Shown here: positions 1 through 7,586 of the stretch, in pieces
Layout: the number at the start of each line of letters is the position of its first letter
Position numbering within the stretch: the stretch's first letter is position 1
NCBI GenBank assembly: GCA_905480065.1
Contig: CAJQOV010000079.1
Span: forward strand, 1 to 18,957
DNA: 18,957 nucleotides
Direction of reading: 5' to 3'
Source: an uncultured Gammaproteobacteria bacterium
GTDB taxonomy: Bacteria > Pseudomonadota > Gammaproteobacteria > UBA9214
Program-made: the position numbers and the translations under genes
The notes under the pieces: model-generated
What the model saw: the letters and a program-made list of their open reading frames with translations, nothing else
What the model was told of the DNA's origin: nothing
Database searches by the model: none

Positions 1-368
1 GCACCCTGCGCGGCGCTGTCTTGCGGTGCATGCTGCGCAATGCGTGCTGCGGCCTGCTGCGCGCGGGCGTCGTTGTACATCAGTGCCGGTGTGACGGGAT
101 TGCCCTGACGGTCACAGCCCAGCAGGGTCGCAGAGGTGCCATCCAGACACAGCGCTCGCAGCTGCACCAGCGGGTGCTGGCTGGCCAGTTGGTCGAGGTT
201 TTCGGTCAGCGCGTCCCACCACAGGCCGGGATCCTGCTCGACGGCGCTGCCGGAGCGCAGCGGGGCGGGCAGTGCGGTACGGACCTCGGCCTGGATACGG
301 GCATCCGCGTCAATCAGGCAGCTGCGGCAGCCGGAGGTGCCGAAGTCGATGCCGAGATAGCGGGTCAT
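1..368 (-). CDS. FGGY-family carbohydrate kinase, N-terminal part (runs off the left edge)
   Basis: This is an open frame on the minus strand from the ATG at 368 to the window edge, about 122 codons with no stop seen. It begins MTRYLGIDFGTSGCRSCLID, the phosphate-1 (ATP-binding) loop of the FGGY sugar kinases. Further in come a VEQDPGLWW segment (sugar-binding region), a LDGTSATLLGCDRQGNPV segment and an ALMYNDARA segment. Family knowledge: FGGY kinases phosphorylate sugars or polyols with ATP in the cytoplasm and are usually around 430-520 residues, so only about a quarter is present. The DGTSATLL...CDRQG...YNDAR wording resembles the D-ribulokinase/xylulokinase-like branch seen in cyanobacteria and plants, but the true substrate cannot be read from this fragment. 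It lies 36 nt downstream of queF on the same strand and may be co-transcribed with it; no functional link is evident. The family call is strong and the substrate call is weak. Confidence 0.85.
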   Translation of the reverse strand, partial: MTRYLGIDFGTSGCRSCLIDADARIQAEVRTALPAPLRSGSAVEQDPGLWWDALTENLDQLASQHPLVQLRALCLDGTSATLLGCDRQGNPVTPALMYNDARAQQAAARIAQHAPQDSAAQG

Positions 369-404
369 GCGCTGCGCCGGGGTGTGACCGGCCGGTTCAT
401 GGCT

Positions 405-794
405 TCAGGGCAGGGTCACCGGGGCCGGGGACTGCCAGCCATCCCGGCGGTGTTCGGCGACTACCTCGGTATATACCCCGCCGCGCACATTGAATTCCGC
501 GCGCAGGCGCATGTAGCGCGGCTGGCAGGCGGCCACCAGGTCGGACAGGATGCGGTTGCTGACCGCCTCGTGGAAGGCGCCCTCGTCCCGGAAGGACCAG
601 ATGTATAATTTCAATGACTTGAGCTCGATACATTGCTGGTCCGGGATGTACTCCAGGTGCAGGGTCGCAAAGTCCGGCTGGCCGGTCTTCGGGCACAGGC
701 AGGTGAATTCCGGCAGCCGAATCCGGATGGTATAGTCCCGGTCCGGTTGCGGGTTGGCGAAGGTTTCGAGTTGCTTGCTGGGACGGGTCATCAT
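405..794 (-). CDS. queF: NADPH-dependent 7-cyano-7-deazaguanine reductase QueF (short type)
   Basis: QueF reduces the nitrile preQ0 to the amine preQ1 with NADPH, a cytoplasmic step in the biosynthesis of queuosine in tRNA. The predicted protein is about 129 residues, the size of the short, single-domain (Bacillus YkvM-like) class rather than the tandem E. coli type. The nucleophilic cysteine lies in FTCLCPKTGQPDFA, followed by the conserved Asp of QPD. The family signature E-[SL]-K-S-L-K-L-Y is present as ELKSLKLYIWSFRDEGAFHE, including the substrate-binding Glu. The frame is open upstream to 830. I place the start at the ATG at 794 (the adjacent ATG at 791 is equally possible) because homologues begin just before the PSKxLETF stretch; no clear Shine-Dalgarno supports either. 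The gene is divergent from smc and upstream of the sugar kinase. Confidence 0.95.
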   Translation of the reverse strand: MMTRPSKQLETFANPQPDRDYTIRIRLPEFTCLCPKTGQPDFATLHLEYIPDQQCIELKSLKLYIWSFRDEGAFHEAVSNRILSDLVAACQPRYMRLRAEFNVRGGVYTEVVAEHRRDGWQSPAPVTLP

Positions 795-851
795 GCCGGA
801 ACGATACAAGACACAAGATGATGTGTGCAAGCCCGTGACAACAACAAATAC

Positions 852-883
852 TTGTATAAAACACGACCTGTCAGTACTCTAAT
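852..883 (+). promoter_or_regulatory. Possible smc promoter, -10 very close to the ATG
   Basis: The 94-nt gap between divergent queF and smc is AT-richer than its surroundings. TCTAAT at 878-883 matches the -10 consensus at 5 of 6 positions and ends 5 nt before the smc ATG, while TTGTAT at 852-857 is a possible -35 at a long 20-nt spacing. A second -10-like sequence, TATAAA, lies at 855-860. There is no Shine-Dalgarno before the ATG. If TCTAAT is used, the transcript would start at or near the first codon. This rests on pattern matching only. Confidence 0.3.
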
Positions 884-888
884 CGCCC

Positions 889-3800
889 ATGCGTTTGTCC
901 AAGATCAAACTGGCCGGTTTCAAGTCATTCGTAGACCCGACCACCATCCACCTGCCGACCAACCTGGTCGGTGTGATTGGCCCAAACGGATGCGGCAAGT
1001 CCAATATCATCGATGCAGTGCGCTGGGTGATGGGCGAATCGTCCGCCAAGAACCTGCGTGGCGATTCGATGGCGGATGTCATCTTCAACGGTTCGAACGG
1101 CCGCAAACCGATCGGCAGCGCCAGTATCGAACTCGAGTTCGATAACAGCGACGGCACCTTGGGTGGCCAGTACGCGAGCTATAACGAGATTTCCATTCGC
1201 CGCCAGGTATCCCGTGACGGCACCTCGAATTACTTTCTCAACAATACCCGCTGCCGACGCCGCGATATCACCGACATCTTTCTCGGTACCGGCCTCGGAC
1301 CGCGCAGTTATTCCATCATCGAGCAGGGCACCATCTCGCGGTTGATCGAGGCCAGGCCCGATGACCTGCGCGCCTTCCTGGAAGAGGCGGCCGGTATATC
1401 GAAGTACAAGGAACGCAGGCGCGAAACCGAGAATCGCATTCGCCACACCCGCGAGAACCTCGACCGCCTGCACGACCTGCTGGAAGAGATCGACAAGCAG
1501 CTGGACAAGCTCAAGCGCCAGTCGCGTGCGGCGGAGCGTTACAAGGAACTCAAGGAAGAGGAGCGCCAGGTCAAGGCGGAACTGCTGGCACTGCGTTACC
1601 AGGCCATGCATGCGAAGAGCAGCGAAGGCCAGCGCCTGATCCAGGAGCGCGAGCTTGCACTGGAGGCCGACGTGGCGGCGCAGCGCAGCATCGAGGCGCA
1701 GCTGGAAAAACTGCGTGAACAGCTGGCGGATGCCAACGAGACCTACAACAAGTCGCAGGGCCATTACTACAAGCTGGGTTCGGATGTGGCCCGTGTCGAA
1801 CAGGCCATTCTGCACAATCGCGAATCCCGTCAGCAGCAGCAACAGGAACTGACCCGCACCGAGCAGGCGCTGGGGGAGGTCGGGCAGCACATTCAGCTCG
1901 ACCGCACGCGCATGGAAGAACTCTCGGCCAGTATCGCCGCGATCGAGCCGGAACTGTTCAGTGCGCGCGAACGTATCGAGCTGTCCGGCACCGAGCTGGC
2001 CGCAGCCGAGCAGGCCATGCGCAGCTGGCAGGCGCAATGGGACGAATTCAACCAGCGCAGTGCAGAACGGGTACAGGCCGCGCAGGTGGAGCGTACCCGC
2101 CTGGATCATCTGGAACGCCAGGTGCAGCAGCTGGATCAGCGGCTGCTGCGCATGGGCGAGGAACAGCAGGCGCTGGGCAACCAGACCGTCGAGCGCGAGA
2201 TCGAGACCCTGGCGCAGGACCTTGAGGCGCGCGAAACCGCGGTCACCGGCTTGCAGGTGAAGCTGGAGCAGGCCGTGCGCCGCATCACCGATATCCGCCA
2301 GTCGCTGGCCACGCGCGAGCAGGAAATCAGCCAGCTGCAGAGCGAGCATCACCACACCCGCGGGCAGCTGGCGTCGCTGGAGACCTTGCAGCGGGCGGCA
2401 CTGGGTCAGCGTTCCGAGCAGGTCAGTGGCTGGCTGAAAGCGCACGGTTTGCAGGGTGCGCAGCGTGTCGCACAGGCCATCAAGGCCGAGCCCGGGTGGG
2501 AGCACGCGATTGAAACCGCGCTGGGTTTCTATCTCGAGGCGATTTGCGTGCCGCAGCTGGAGCATGCGGAAGGCGTGCTGGGCAGCCTGGAGCAGGGCGA
2601 TGTCGCGCTGTTCGAAACGGCCACTGCCGCCGCCAGCCAGGGCACAGCTGCCGGCAGCAAGTTGCTGGCTGACCGGATTACTGCACCGTGGTCAATGCAG
2701 GGTCTGCTGGACGGCATCTACGCGGCGGAGTCGCTGGTCGAGGCGCTGGCCATGCGCGCCGGGCTGGCTGCGCATGAATCCGTAATCACCCGCGAAGGGA
2801 TCTGGATCGGCAAACACTGGTTGCGCGTGGCACGCGACACCGATGAAAAGGCCGGTGTGCTGGAGCGTGAGCGGGACATCGCCGCCTTGAACGAGCAGGC
2901 TGCCAGCCAGGCGCAGCGCATTGAACAGCTCGGCATGGAAATCAACGATTCGCGTGACAGCCTGCGTAACGCCGAGACAGAGCGTGACCAGCTGCAGCAG
3001 CAGTTCAACGGTGCGCACCGTGCGGCGAGTGACCTGCGTGGCAATCTGGCTGCGAGTCGCTCGCGCCTCGAGCAGCAGCAGCAACGCAGCGATCATGTAA
3101 TGATGGAATCCGAGGTGCTGCGCATCGAGAAACAGCAGGAGGAGCAGCAACGCAGCGCGGCACGGGCACGGCTGGAAGAGGCGTTGGCGGCGACCGAGCA
3201 GCTCAAGCTGGAACGCGAGCAGCGCAGCGCGCAGCAACAGCAGGTGGCTGCCGTGCTGGATGCGGCGCGCGAACGGGCACGCACCGATCAGCAGGCCGCG
3301 CATGACCTGGCGCTGCGTGCGGAGTCGGTACGTGCTGCGCTGGCGGGTACCGGGCAGGCGCTGACCCGCATGCAGGAACAGACACGCCAGCTTACGACCC
3401 GGCGCGAGGAACTGACGGCGCTGCTGGCGCGTGGTGACAGCCCGATACTGGAGCTGGAGCAAGAGCAGGAAGTGCTGTTGTCGCAGCGGCTTGAATCCGA
3501 GCAGCAACTCGCTGCGGCACGCAGGCAGGTAGAGGAAGTCGAGCATACGACGCATGAACTGGACCAGGAGCGGGTGCGCAAGGAACGGCTGGTCAGCAGC
3601 CAGCGCGAACAACTGGCACAGGACCGCATGGCCTGGCAGGAAATCAAGGTGCGTGCAGATACCCTGATGGAACAGCTTGCTGCCACCGGTTTTGACTACC
3701 AGTCACTGCTCGACAACCTGGCAGAGGGGGCCAGTGTCGAGGTGTGGTCGGAGCAGGCGGACAGCCTCGAACAGCGCATCCAGCGGCTGGGACCGATCAA

Positions 3801-4401
3801 CCTTGCCGCGATCGAGGAATTCGAGGAAGAATCCAAGCGCAAGCAATACCTCGATGCACAGCACGCCGACCTGATCGAGGCCTTGCAGACACTGGAAAAT
3901 GCCATCGGCAAGATCGATCGCGAAACGCGCTCGCGTTTCAAGGAAACCTTCGACAATGTGAACCAGGGCCTGCAGGAGAATTTCCCGATCCTGTTCGGCG
4001 GCGGCACGGCCTACCTGGAACTGACCGGCGAAGACCTGCTCGACACCGGTGTCACCGTGATGGCGCGGCCACCCGGCAAGCGCAACAGCACCATTCACCT
4101 GCTGTCCGGTGGCGAGAAGGCGTTGACCGCGATTGCACTGGTATTTGCGATCTTCCGGCTCAATCCCTCTCCGTTCTGCATGCTCGACGAGGTCGATGCG
4201 CCACTGGATGATGCCAATGTCGGCCGCTACTGCGACATGGTGCGCAAGATGTCCGAGCAGGTGCAGTTTATCTTTATCACGCACAACAAGATCACCATGG
4301 AAATGGCCAACCAGCTGACCGGTGTCACCATGCACGAACCGGGCGTTTCCCGGCTGGTTGCGGTGGATGTGGATGAGGCGGTACGACTGGTTGCCGTATA
4401 A
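889..4401 (+). CDS. smc: Chromosome segregation protein SMC
   Basis: SMC is the ATPase core of the bacterial SMC-ScpA-ScpB condensin, which organises and segregates the chromosome. The 1170-residue protein has full family length and opens MRLSKIKLAGFKSFVDPT, a typical SMC N-terminus. Walker A is GPNGCGKSN at residues 31-39. Long Glu/Gln/Arg-rich coiled-coil arms lie at about 165-505 and 650-960, separated by a hinge at about 510-645 (SGWLKAHGLQGAQRVAQ through GIWIGKHWLRVA). The C-terminal head carries the ABC signature LSGGEKAL (1072-1079) and Walker B FCMLDEVDAPLDD (1096-1108) with the catalytic Glu1101. The ATG at 889 fits the family start exactly but has no Shine-Dalgarno. Its partner scpA lies at the right end of this window. 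The downstream neighbours zipA and ligA form a conserved gammaproteobacterial cluster, although a 209-nt gap separates smc from zipA. Confidence 0.98.
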   Translation: MRLSKIKLAGFKSFVDPTTIHLPTNLVGVIGPNGCGKSNIIDAVRWVMGESSAKNLRGDSMADVIFNGSNGRKPIGSASIELEFDNSDGTLGGQYASYNEISIRRQVSRDGTSNYFLNNTRCRRRDITDIFLGTGLGPRSYSIIEQGTISRLIEARPDDLRAFLEEAAGISKYKERRRETENRIRHTRENLDRLHDLLEEIDKQLDKLKRQSRAAERYKELKEEERQVKAELLALRYQAMHAKSSEGQRLIQERELALEADVAAQRSIEAQLEKLREQLADANETYNKSQGHYYKLGSDVARVEQAILHNRESRQQQQQELTRTEQALGEVGQHIQLDRTRMEELSASIAAIEPELFSARERIELSGTELAAAEQAMRSWQAQWDEFNQRSAERVQAAQVERTRLDHLERQVQQLDQRLLRMGEEQQALGNQTVEREIETLAQDLEARETAVTGLQVKLEQAVRRITDIRQSLATREQEISQLQSEHHHTRGQLASLETLQRAALGQRSEQVSGWLKAHGLQGAQRVAQAIKAEPGWEHAIETALGFYLEAICVPQLEHAEGVLGSLEQGDVALFETATAAASQGTAAGSKLLADRITAPWSMQGLLDGIYAAESLVEALAMRAGLAAHESVITREGIWIGKHWLRVARDTDEKAGVLERERDIAALNEQAASQAQRIEQLGMEINDSRDSLRNAETERDQLQQQFNGAHRAASDLRGNLAASRSRLEQQQQRSDHVMMESEVLRIEKQQEEQQRSAARARLEEALAATEQLKLEREQRSAQQQQVAAVLDAARERARTDQQAAHDLALRAESVRAALAGTGQALTRMQEQTRQLTTRREELTALLARGDSPILELEQEQEVLLSQRLESEQQLAAARRQVEEVEHTTHELDQERVRKERLVSSQREQLAQDRMAWQEIKVRADTLMEQLAATGFDYQSLLDNLAEGASVEVWSEQADSLEQRIQRLGPINLAAIEEFEEESKRKQYLDAQHADLIEALQTLENAIGKIDRETRSRFKETFDNVNQGLQENFPILFGGGTAYLELTGEDLLDTGVTVMARPPGKRNSTIHLLSGGEKALTAIALVFAIFRLNPSPFCMLDEVDAPLDDANVGRYCDMVRKMSEQVQFIFITHNKITMEMANQLTGVTMHEPGVSRLVAVDVDEAVRLVAV

Positions 4402-4610
4402 CCGGGCCAAGGGTCAATACCGAAGGGCACCTGGTTGCGGTCTGTCGTTTACTTTAAACAGTATGAATGGCCACGGAAAATCACGGAGTATTCACGCATC
4501 ATTTCCGGGCGCCATCCGGGTCAGTACCCTTTTACTCTTTACCAGGAATGGTCCCGGTATTGATAGCAGAACAGGTTGTCCCCTTTTTTTGAGCGCAGGC
4601 AGGTAGGCAG

Positions 4611-5333
4611 ATGGAAAATATACGCTGGATACTTTTGCTGGTCGGAGTAGTAATCGTACTCGGTATCTATCTTTTCGCACGCTTGAAAACGGTGCAGATT
4701 TCGTGGCCGCGGCGCACGGCACGCAACCCACCGCGTCGTTCCAGGGCCATGGAGCCGGCGCTGGATATTCCCGATGTGAATGCGCCAGACGATCCTGAAC
4801 TGGATGACTTCGAGCATTTGTTGCTCGATGAACAACCCGTGCCAGCCAGCGAGCAGGTCATCAGTACGAAAGCCCGCAAGTCCGCGCCGGTCAATCCCGA
4901 CCAGGTGTTCTCGCTGTTTGTGCAGGCACCACCGGGCGTACCGTTCCGCGGCCAGTTCTTGCTGGGGGCGCTGGAGAGCGCCGGACTCACATTCGGTGAC
5001 ATGCAGATCTTTCACCGCATCGAGCTCGTCCACGGACAGGAAAAGGTGCTGTTCTCGGCCGCCAATATTCGCGAGCCGGGCACCTTTGACCTGGCGGAGA
5101 TGGAACACTTCACTACCGGGGGGCTTGCACTGTTTATGCAGGTCAGCCCCGGCGTCGATGCCGTAGCCGCCTTTGATGCCATGGTGGCGGCAGGGCGCAG
5201 CCTGGCGGAAAGTCTCGACGGATCGCTGTGTGATGCCACACGCAGTGTGCTGACCCGGCAGGCCATCAGTCACATGCGCGAACAGGTGATCAGCTGTCAG
5301 CTGCAGCAGCGGGTGGCGAAAACGGCGTCATGA
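4611..5333 (+). CDS. zipA: Cell division protein ZipA
   Basis: ZipA is the inner-membrane anchor that binds the FtsZ C-terminal tail and tethers the Z-ring in Gammaproteobacteria. The 240-residue protein has an N-terminal membrane segment at about residues 5-23 (NIRWILLLVGVVIVLGIYLF) with a very short periplasmic end, as in the family. A basic stretch (24-46) and an acidic, proline-rich linker (47-95) follow, and then the FtsZ-binding ZipA_C domain at about 97-232 (DQVFSLFVQAPPGVPFRG ... MEHFTTGGLALFMQVSPG). The linker is much shorter than in E. coli ZipA (328 residues), as in several non-enteric relatives. The ATG at 4611 has only a weak AGG-type ribosome site (AGGCAGGTAGG). Its 3' end overlaps the ligA start by 4 nt (ATGA), indicating translational coupling. 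The 209-nt upstream gap has no convincing promoter or terminator, only a T-run near 4578-4587 without a hairpin. Confidence 0.95.
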   Translation: MENIRWILLLVGVVIVLGIYLFARLKTVQISWPRRTARNPPRRSRAMEPALDIPDVNAPDDPELDDFEHLLLDEQPVPASEQVISTKARKSAPVNPDQVFSLFVQAPPGVPFRGQFLLGALESAGLTFGDMQIFHRIELVHGQEKVLFSAANIREPGTFDLAEMEHFTTGGLALFMQVSPGVDAVAAFDAMVAAGRSLAESLDGSLCDATRSVLTRQAISHMREQVISCQLQQRVAKTAS

Positions 5334-7354
5334 CCGTACCGGCGTCCGCGCGCAAACGCGCCCGGGAACTGCATGCACAGCTGCACGAACACAATTACCG
5401 CTATTACGTCCTCGACGATCCGGTCATATCCGATGCGCAGTACGACGAGTTGCTGCGCGAGTTGCAGGCCCTCGAGCGTCACTATCCGGAACTGCTCAGC
5501 ACTGATTCCCCCACGCAGCGTATCGGTGCGGCGCCGCTCAAGGCGTTTGGTGAAGTGCGTCATGAGCAGCGCATGCTGTCGCTCGACAATGCCTTCTCCG
5601 ACGAGGAACTGGCCGACTTCGACCGGCGTGTGCGCGAACTGCTGGAAGCAGACACTGTTGACTACGCGGCTGAACCGAAGCTGGACGGGCTGGCGGTCAG
5701 CCTGTTGTACCGTGATGGCGTGCTGGTGCGTGCCGCGACCCGCGGGGATGGCAGCACCGGCGAGGATGTGACGCAGAACGTCCGTACTATCGCCTCGGTG
5801 CCGCTGAAATTGTCCGGCAACCGGATACCGGGCACCCTGGAAGTGCGTGGTGAGGTCTACCTTTCACACCAGGGATTCGCCGCACTGAACGCGCAACAGC
5901 AAGCGGCCGGGCAGAAAATTTTCGTCAATCCGCGCAATGCCGCTGCCGGCAGCCTGCGCCAGCTCGATCCCGCTATCACGGCACAACGTCCACTGGAAAT
6001 CTACTGCTACGGTGTCGGTCTGGTCGATGGCGGAAAACTCGCCGGCACACACACCGGGATCCTTGAGCAGCTGCGTGGCTGGCGCCTGCGCGTGTACCAG
6101 GATGTGCGGTGTGTGACCGGTCTCGAGGGGTGCACGGCGTATTACCGCGACTATGAACAACGCCGCGAGCAGCTGCCATTCGATATCGACGGCGTGGTGT
6201 TCAAGGTCGACCGGCTCGACCAGCAGGATGTACTGGGGTTCGTGGCACGTGCGCCGCGCTGGGCGATTGCGCGCAAGTTTCCGGCACAGCAGCGCGAGAC
6301 CGTGGTGCTCGGCATCGACGTGCAGGTCGGCCGCACCGGCGCACTGACTCCGGTGGCCCGTCTGGAGCCGGTATTCGTCGGTGGCGTCACCGTAACCAAC
6401 GCGACCTTGCACAACCAGGACGAGATCGATCGCAAGGATGTGCGGGTGGGCGATACCGTGATCGTGCGCCGTGCCGGTGACGTGATCCCCGAGGTGGTGA
6501 AGGTAAACACCGGGCTGCGCAAGCAGGGGGCGCGACGATTCCATATGCCGGATCGTTGTCCGGTGTGCGGTTCCCACGTCGAGCGTGTGGAGGGCGAAGC
6601 GGTAACACGCTGCAGCGGCGGTCTGTACTGCGCGGCGCAGCGCAAGGAGGGCATCAAGCACTTTGCCTCGCGCAAGGCGATGGACATCGAAGGGCTGGGC
6701 GACAAGCTGGTCGAGCAACTGGTGGATGCGCAACTGGTCAGGGATGTCGGTGACCTGTATGCCCTGTCCGTGGAGCAACTGGCCGGTCTGGAACGCATGG
6801 CCGAGAAGTCCGCGACCAACCTGGTCGACGCGCTGGAGAAGAGCAGGGATACGACGCTGGAACGCTTCATCTATGCGCTCGGCATCCGTGAAGTGGGCGA
6901 GGCCACGGCACAGATCCTGGCGCAGCAGTTCGGGAATTTCGAGGCGCTGATGGCGGCCGACACCGACACCTTGCAGTCCATCCATGACGTCGGCCCGGTG
7001 GTGGCGCAGCGCATTGTTGATTTCTTTGCCGAGCAGCATAACCTGGACGTCATCCGCAAGCTCACTGCCGGCAAGTCACAGGGCGGGGCAGGGTTACACT
7101 GGCCCGCGGTCAAAAAGTCTGCGCACGCGCCGCTGGCCGGCAAGACCTTCGTGATTACCGGTACCCTGTCCATGCCACGCGACGAACTGAAAAAACGCCT
7201 GCAGGCGGCTGGCGCAAGGGTCGCCGGCAGCGTGTCGAAGAAAACCGACTACGTGGTCGTCGGTGACGACCCGGGTTCCAAATACGACAAGGCCGTCGAG
7301 CTGGGTGTGGAAGTGCTGGACGAGGCGGGGTGCCTGCAGTTGCTGGGCGAGTGA
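5330..7354 (+). CDS. ligA: NAD+-dependent DNA ligase LigA
   Basis: LigA seals nicks in duplex DNA using NAD+ and joins Okazaki fragments in the cytoplasm. The 674-residue protein matches the usual length (about 670). Domains in order: an Ia domain with HNYRYYVLDDPVISDAQYD at about 20-38; the adenylation domain with the KxDG nucleotidyl-transfer motif KLDG, Lys117 being the AMP-accepting lysine; an OB fold from about 318; a four-cysteine zinc finger with Cys410, Cys413, Cys428 and Cys434; helix-hairpin-helix repeats at about 440-585; and a C-terminal BRCT domain at about 597-674 (PLAGKTFVITGTLS). All expected catalytic and zinc ligands are present. The start ATG overlaps the zipA stop, so the two genes are coupled. 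Confidence 0.98.
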   Translation: MTVPASARKRARELHAQLHEHNYRYYVLDDPVISDAQYDELLRELQALERHYPELLSTDSPTQRIGAAPLKAFGEVRHEQRMLSLDNAFSDEELADFDRRVRELLEADTVDYAAEPKLDGLAVSLLYRDGVLVRAATRGDGSTGEDVTQNVRTIASVPLKLSGNRIPGTLEVRGEVYLSHQGFAALNAQQQAAGQKIFVNPRNAAAGSLRQLDPAITAQRPLEIYCYGVGLVDGGKLAGTHTGILEQLRGWRLRVYQDVRCVTGLEGCTAYYRDYEQRREQLPFDIDGVVFKVDRLDQQDVLGFVARAPRWAIARKFPAQQRETVVLGIDVQVGRTGALTPVARLEPVFVGGVTVTNATLHNQDEIDRKDVRVGDTVIVRRAGDVIPEVVKVNTGLRKQGARRFHMPDRCPVCGSHVERVEGEAVTRCSGGLYCAAQRKEGIKHFASRKAMDIEGLGDKLVEQLVDAQLVRDVGDLYALSVEQLAGLERMAEKSATNLVDALEKSRDTTLERFIYALGIREVGEATAQILAQQFGNFEALMAADTDTLQSIHDVGPVVAQRIVDFFAEQHNLDVIRKLTAGKSQGGAGLHWPAVKKSAHAPLAGKTFVITGTLSMPRDELKKRLQAAGARVAGSVSKKTDYVVVGDDPGSKYDKAVELGVEVLDEAGCLQLLGE

Positions 7355-7510
7355 GGCGGCTCGCTTCGGTCTGCCGTGCGGGTGTAAAGACCGTGCGCCG
7401 GGACACCCACTCAGGATCTCCGGCAGGAGGTCATAAACCGCTTGCCTGCAGGCGGGCATTCGTATCCCGATTCAGGCACTATTCGACCATGCAGCTGCTT
7501 CCGGACTGGC

Positions 7511-7549
7511 GCCGTGCCGCGAGCTAACACGCTCCGTTTGCGGCACGGC
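7511..7549 (+). other. GC-rich compound stem-loop downstream of ligA
   Basis: In the 232-nt gap between ligA and the GGDEF-EAL gene, GCCGTGCCGC (7511-7520) is perfectly complementary to GCGGCACGGC (7540-7549). Inside the loop a second 4-bp stem (GAGC 7521-7524 with GCTC 7531-7534) closes a TAACAC hexaloop, leaving a CGTTT bulge on the 3' side. There is no U-tract after the stem, so it is not a textbook intrinsic terminator. It could be a 3' end stabiliser for the zipA-ligA transcript or a leader structure of the next gene, whose ATG is 37 nt away. The rest of the gap shows no credible gene. Confidence 0.45.
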
Positions 7550-7586
7550 ACGGCATGCGTCCCGACCATCCGGCTGACTTGACTCG

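Noticed and set aside
21..608. Plus-strand open frame of 195 codons across the left end
   Set aside because: It is antisense to the clearly recognisable sugar kinase and queF coding sequences; its Arg/Gly/Ala-rich product has no family features.
925..2565. Minus-strand open frame of 546 codons inside smc
   Set aside because: It mirrors smc codons in a high-GC gene; the Leu/Gln/Arg-rich product is a typical antisense artefact of coiled-coil coding sequence.
4578..4587. T-run before zipA as an intrinsic terminator of smc
   Set aside because: No stable hairpin precedes the T-run, so the key element of an intrinsic terminator is missing.
5864..7039. Minus-strand open frame of 391 codons inside ligA
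   Set aside because: It is fully antisense to ligA, which has every catalytic motif; the product is His/Leu/Arg-rich with no domain signature.
7355..7450. tRNA-like or riboswitch-like sequence after ligA
   Set aside because: Checked for an acceptor stem, T-arm and anticodon pattern and for known c-di-GMP riboswitch cores; none fits.
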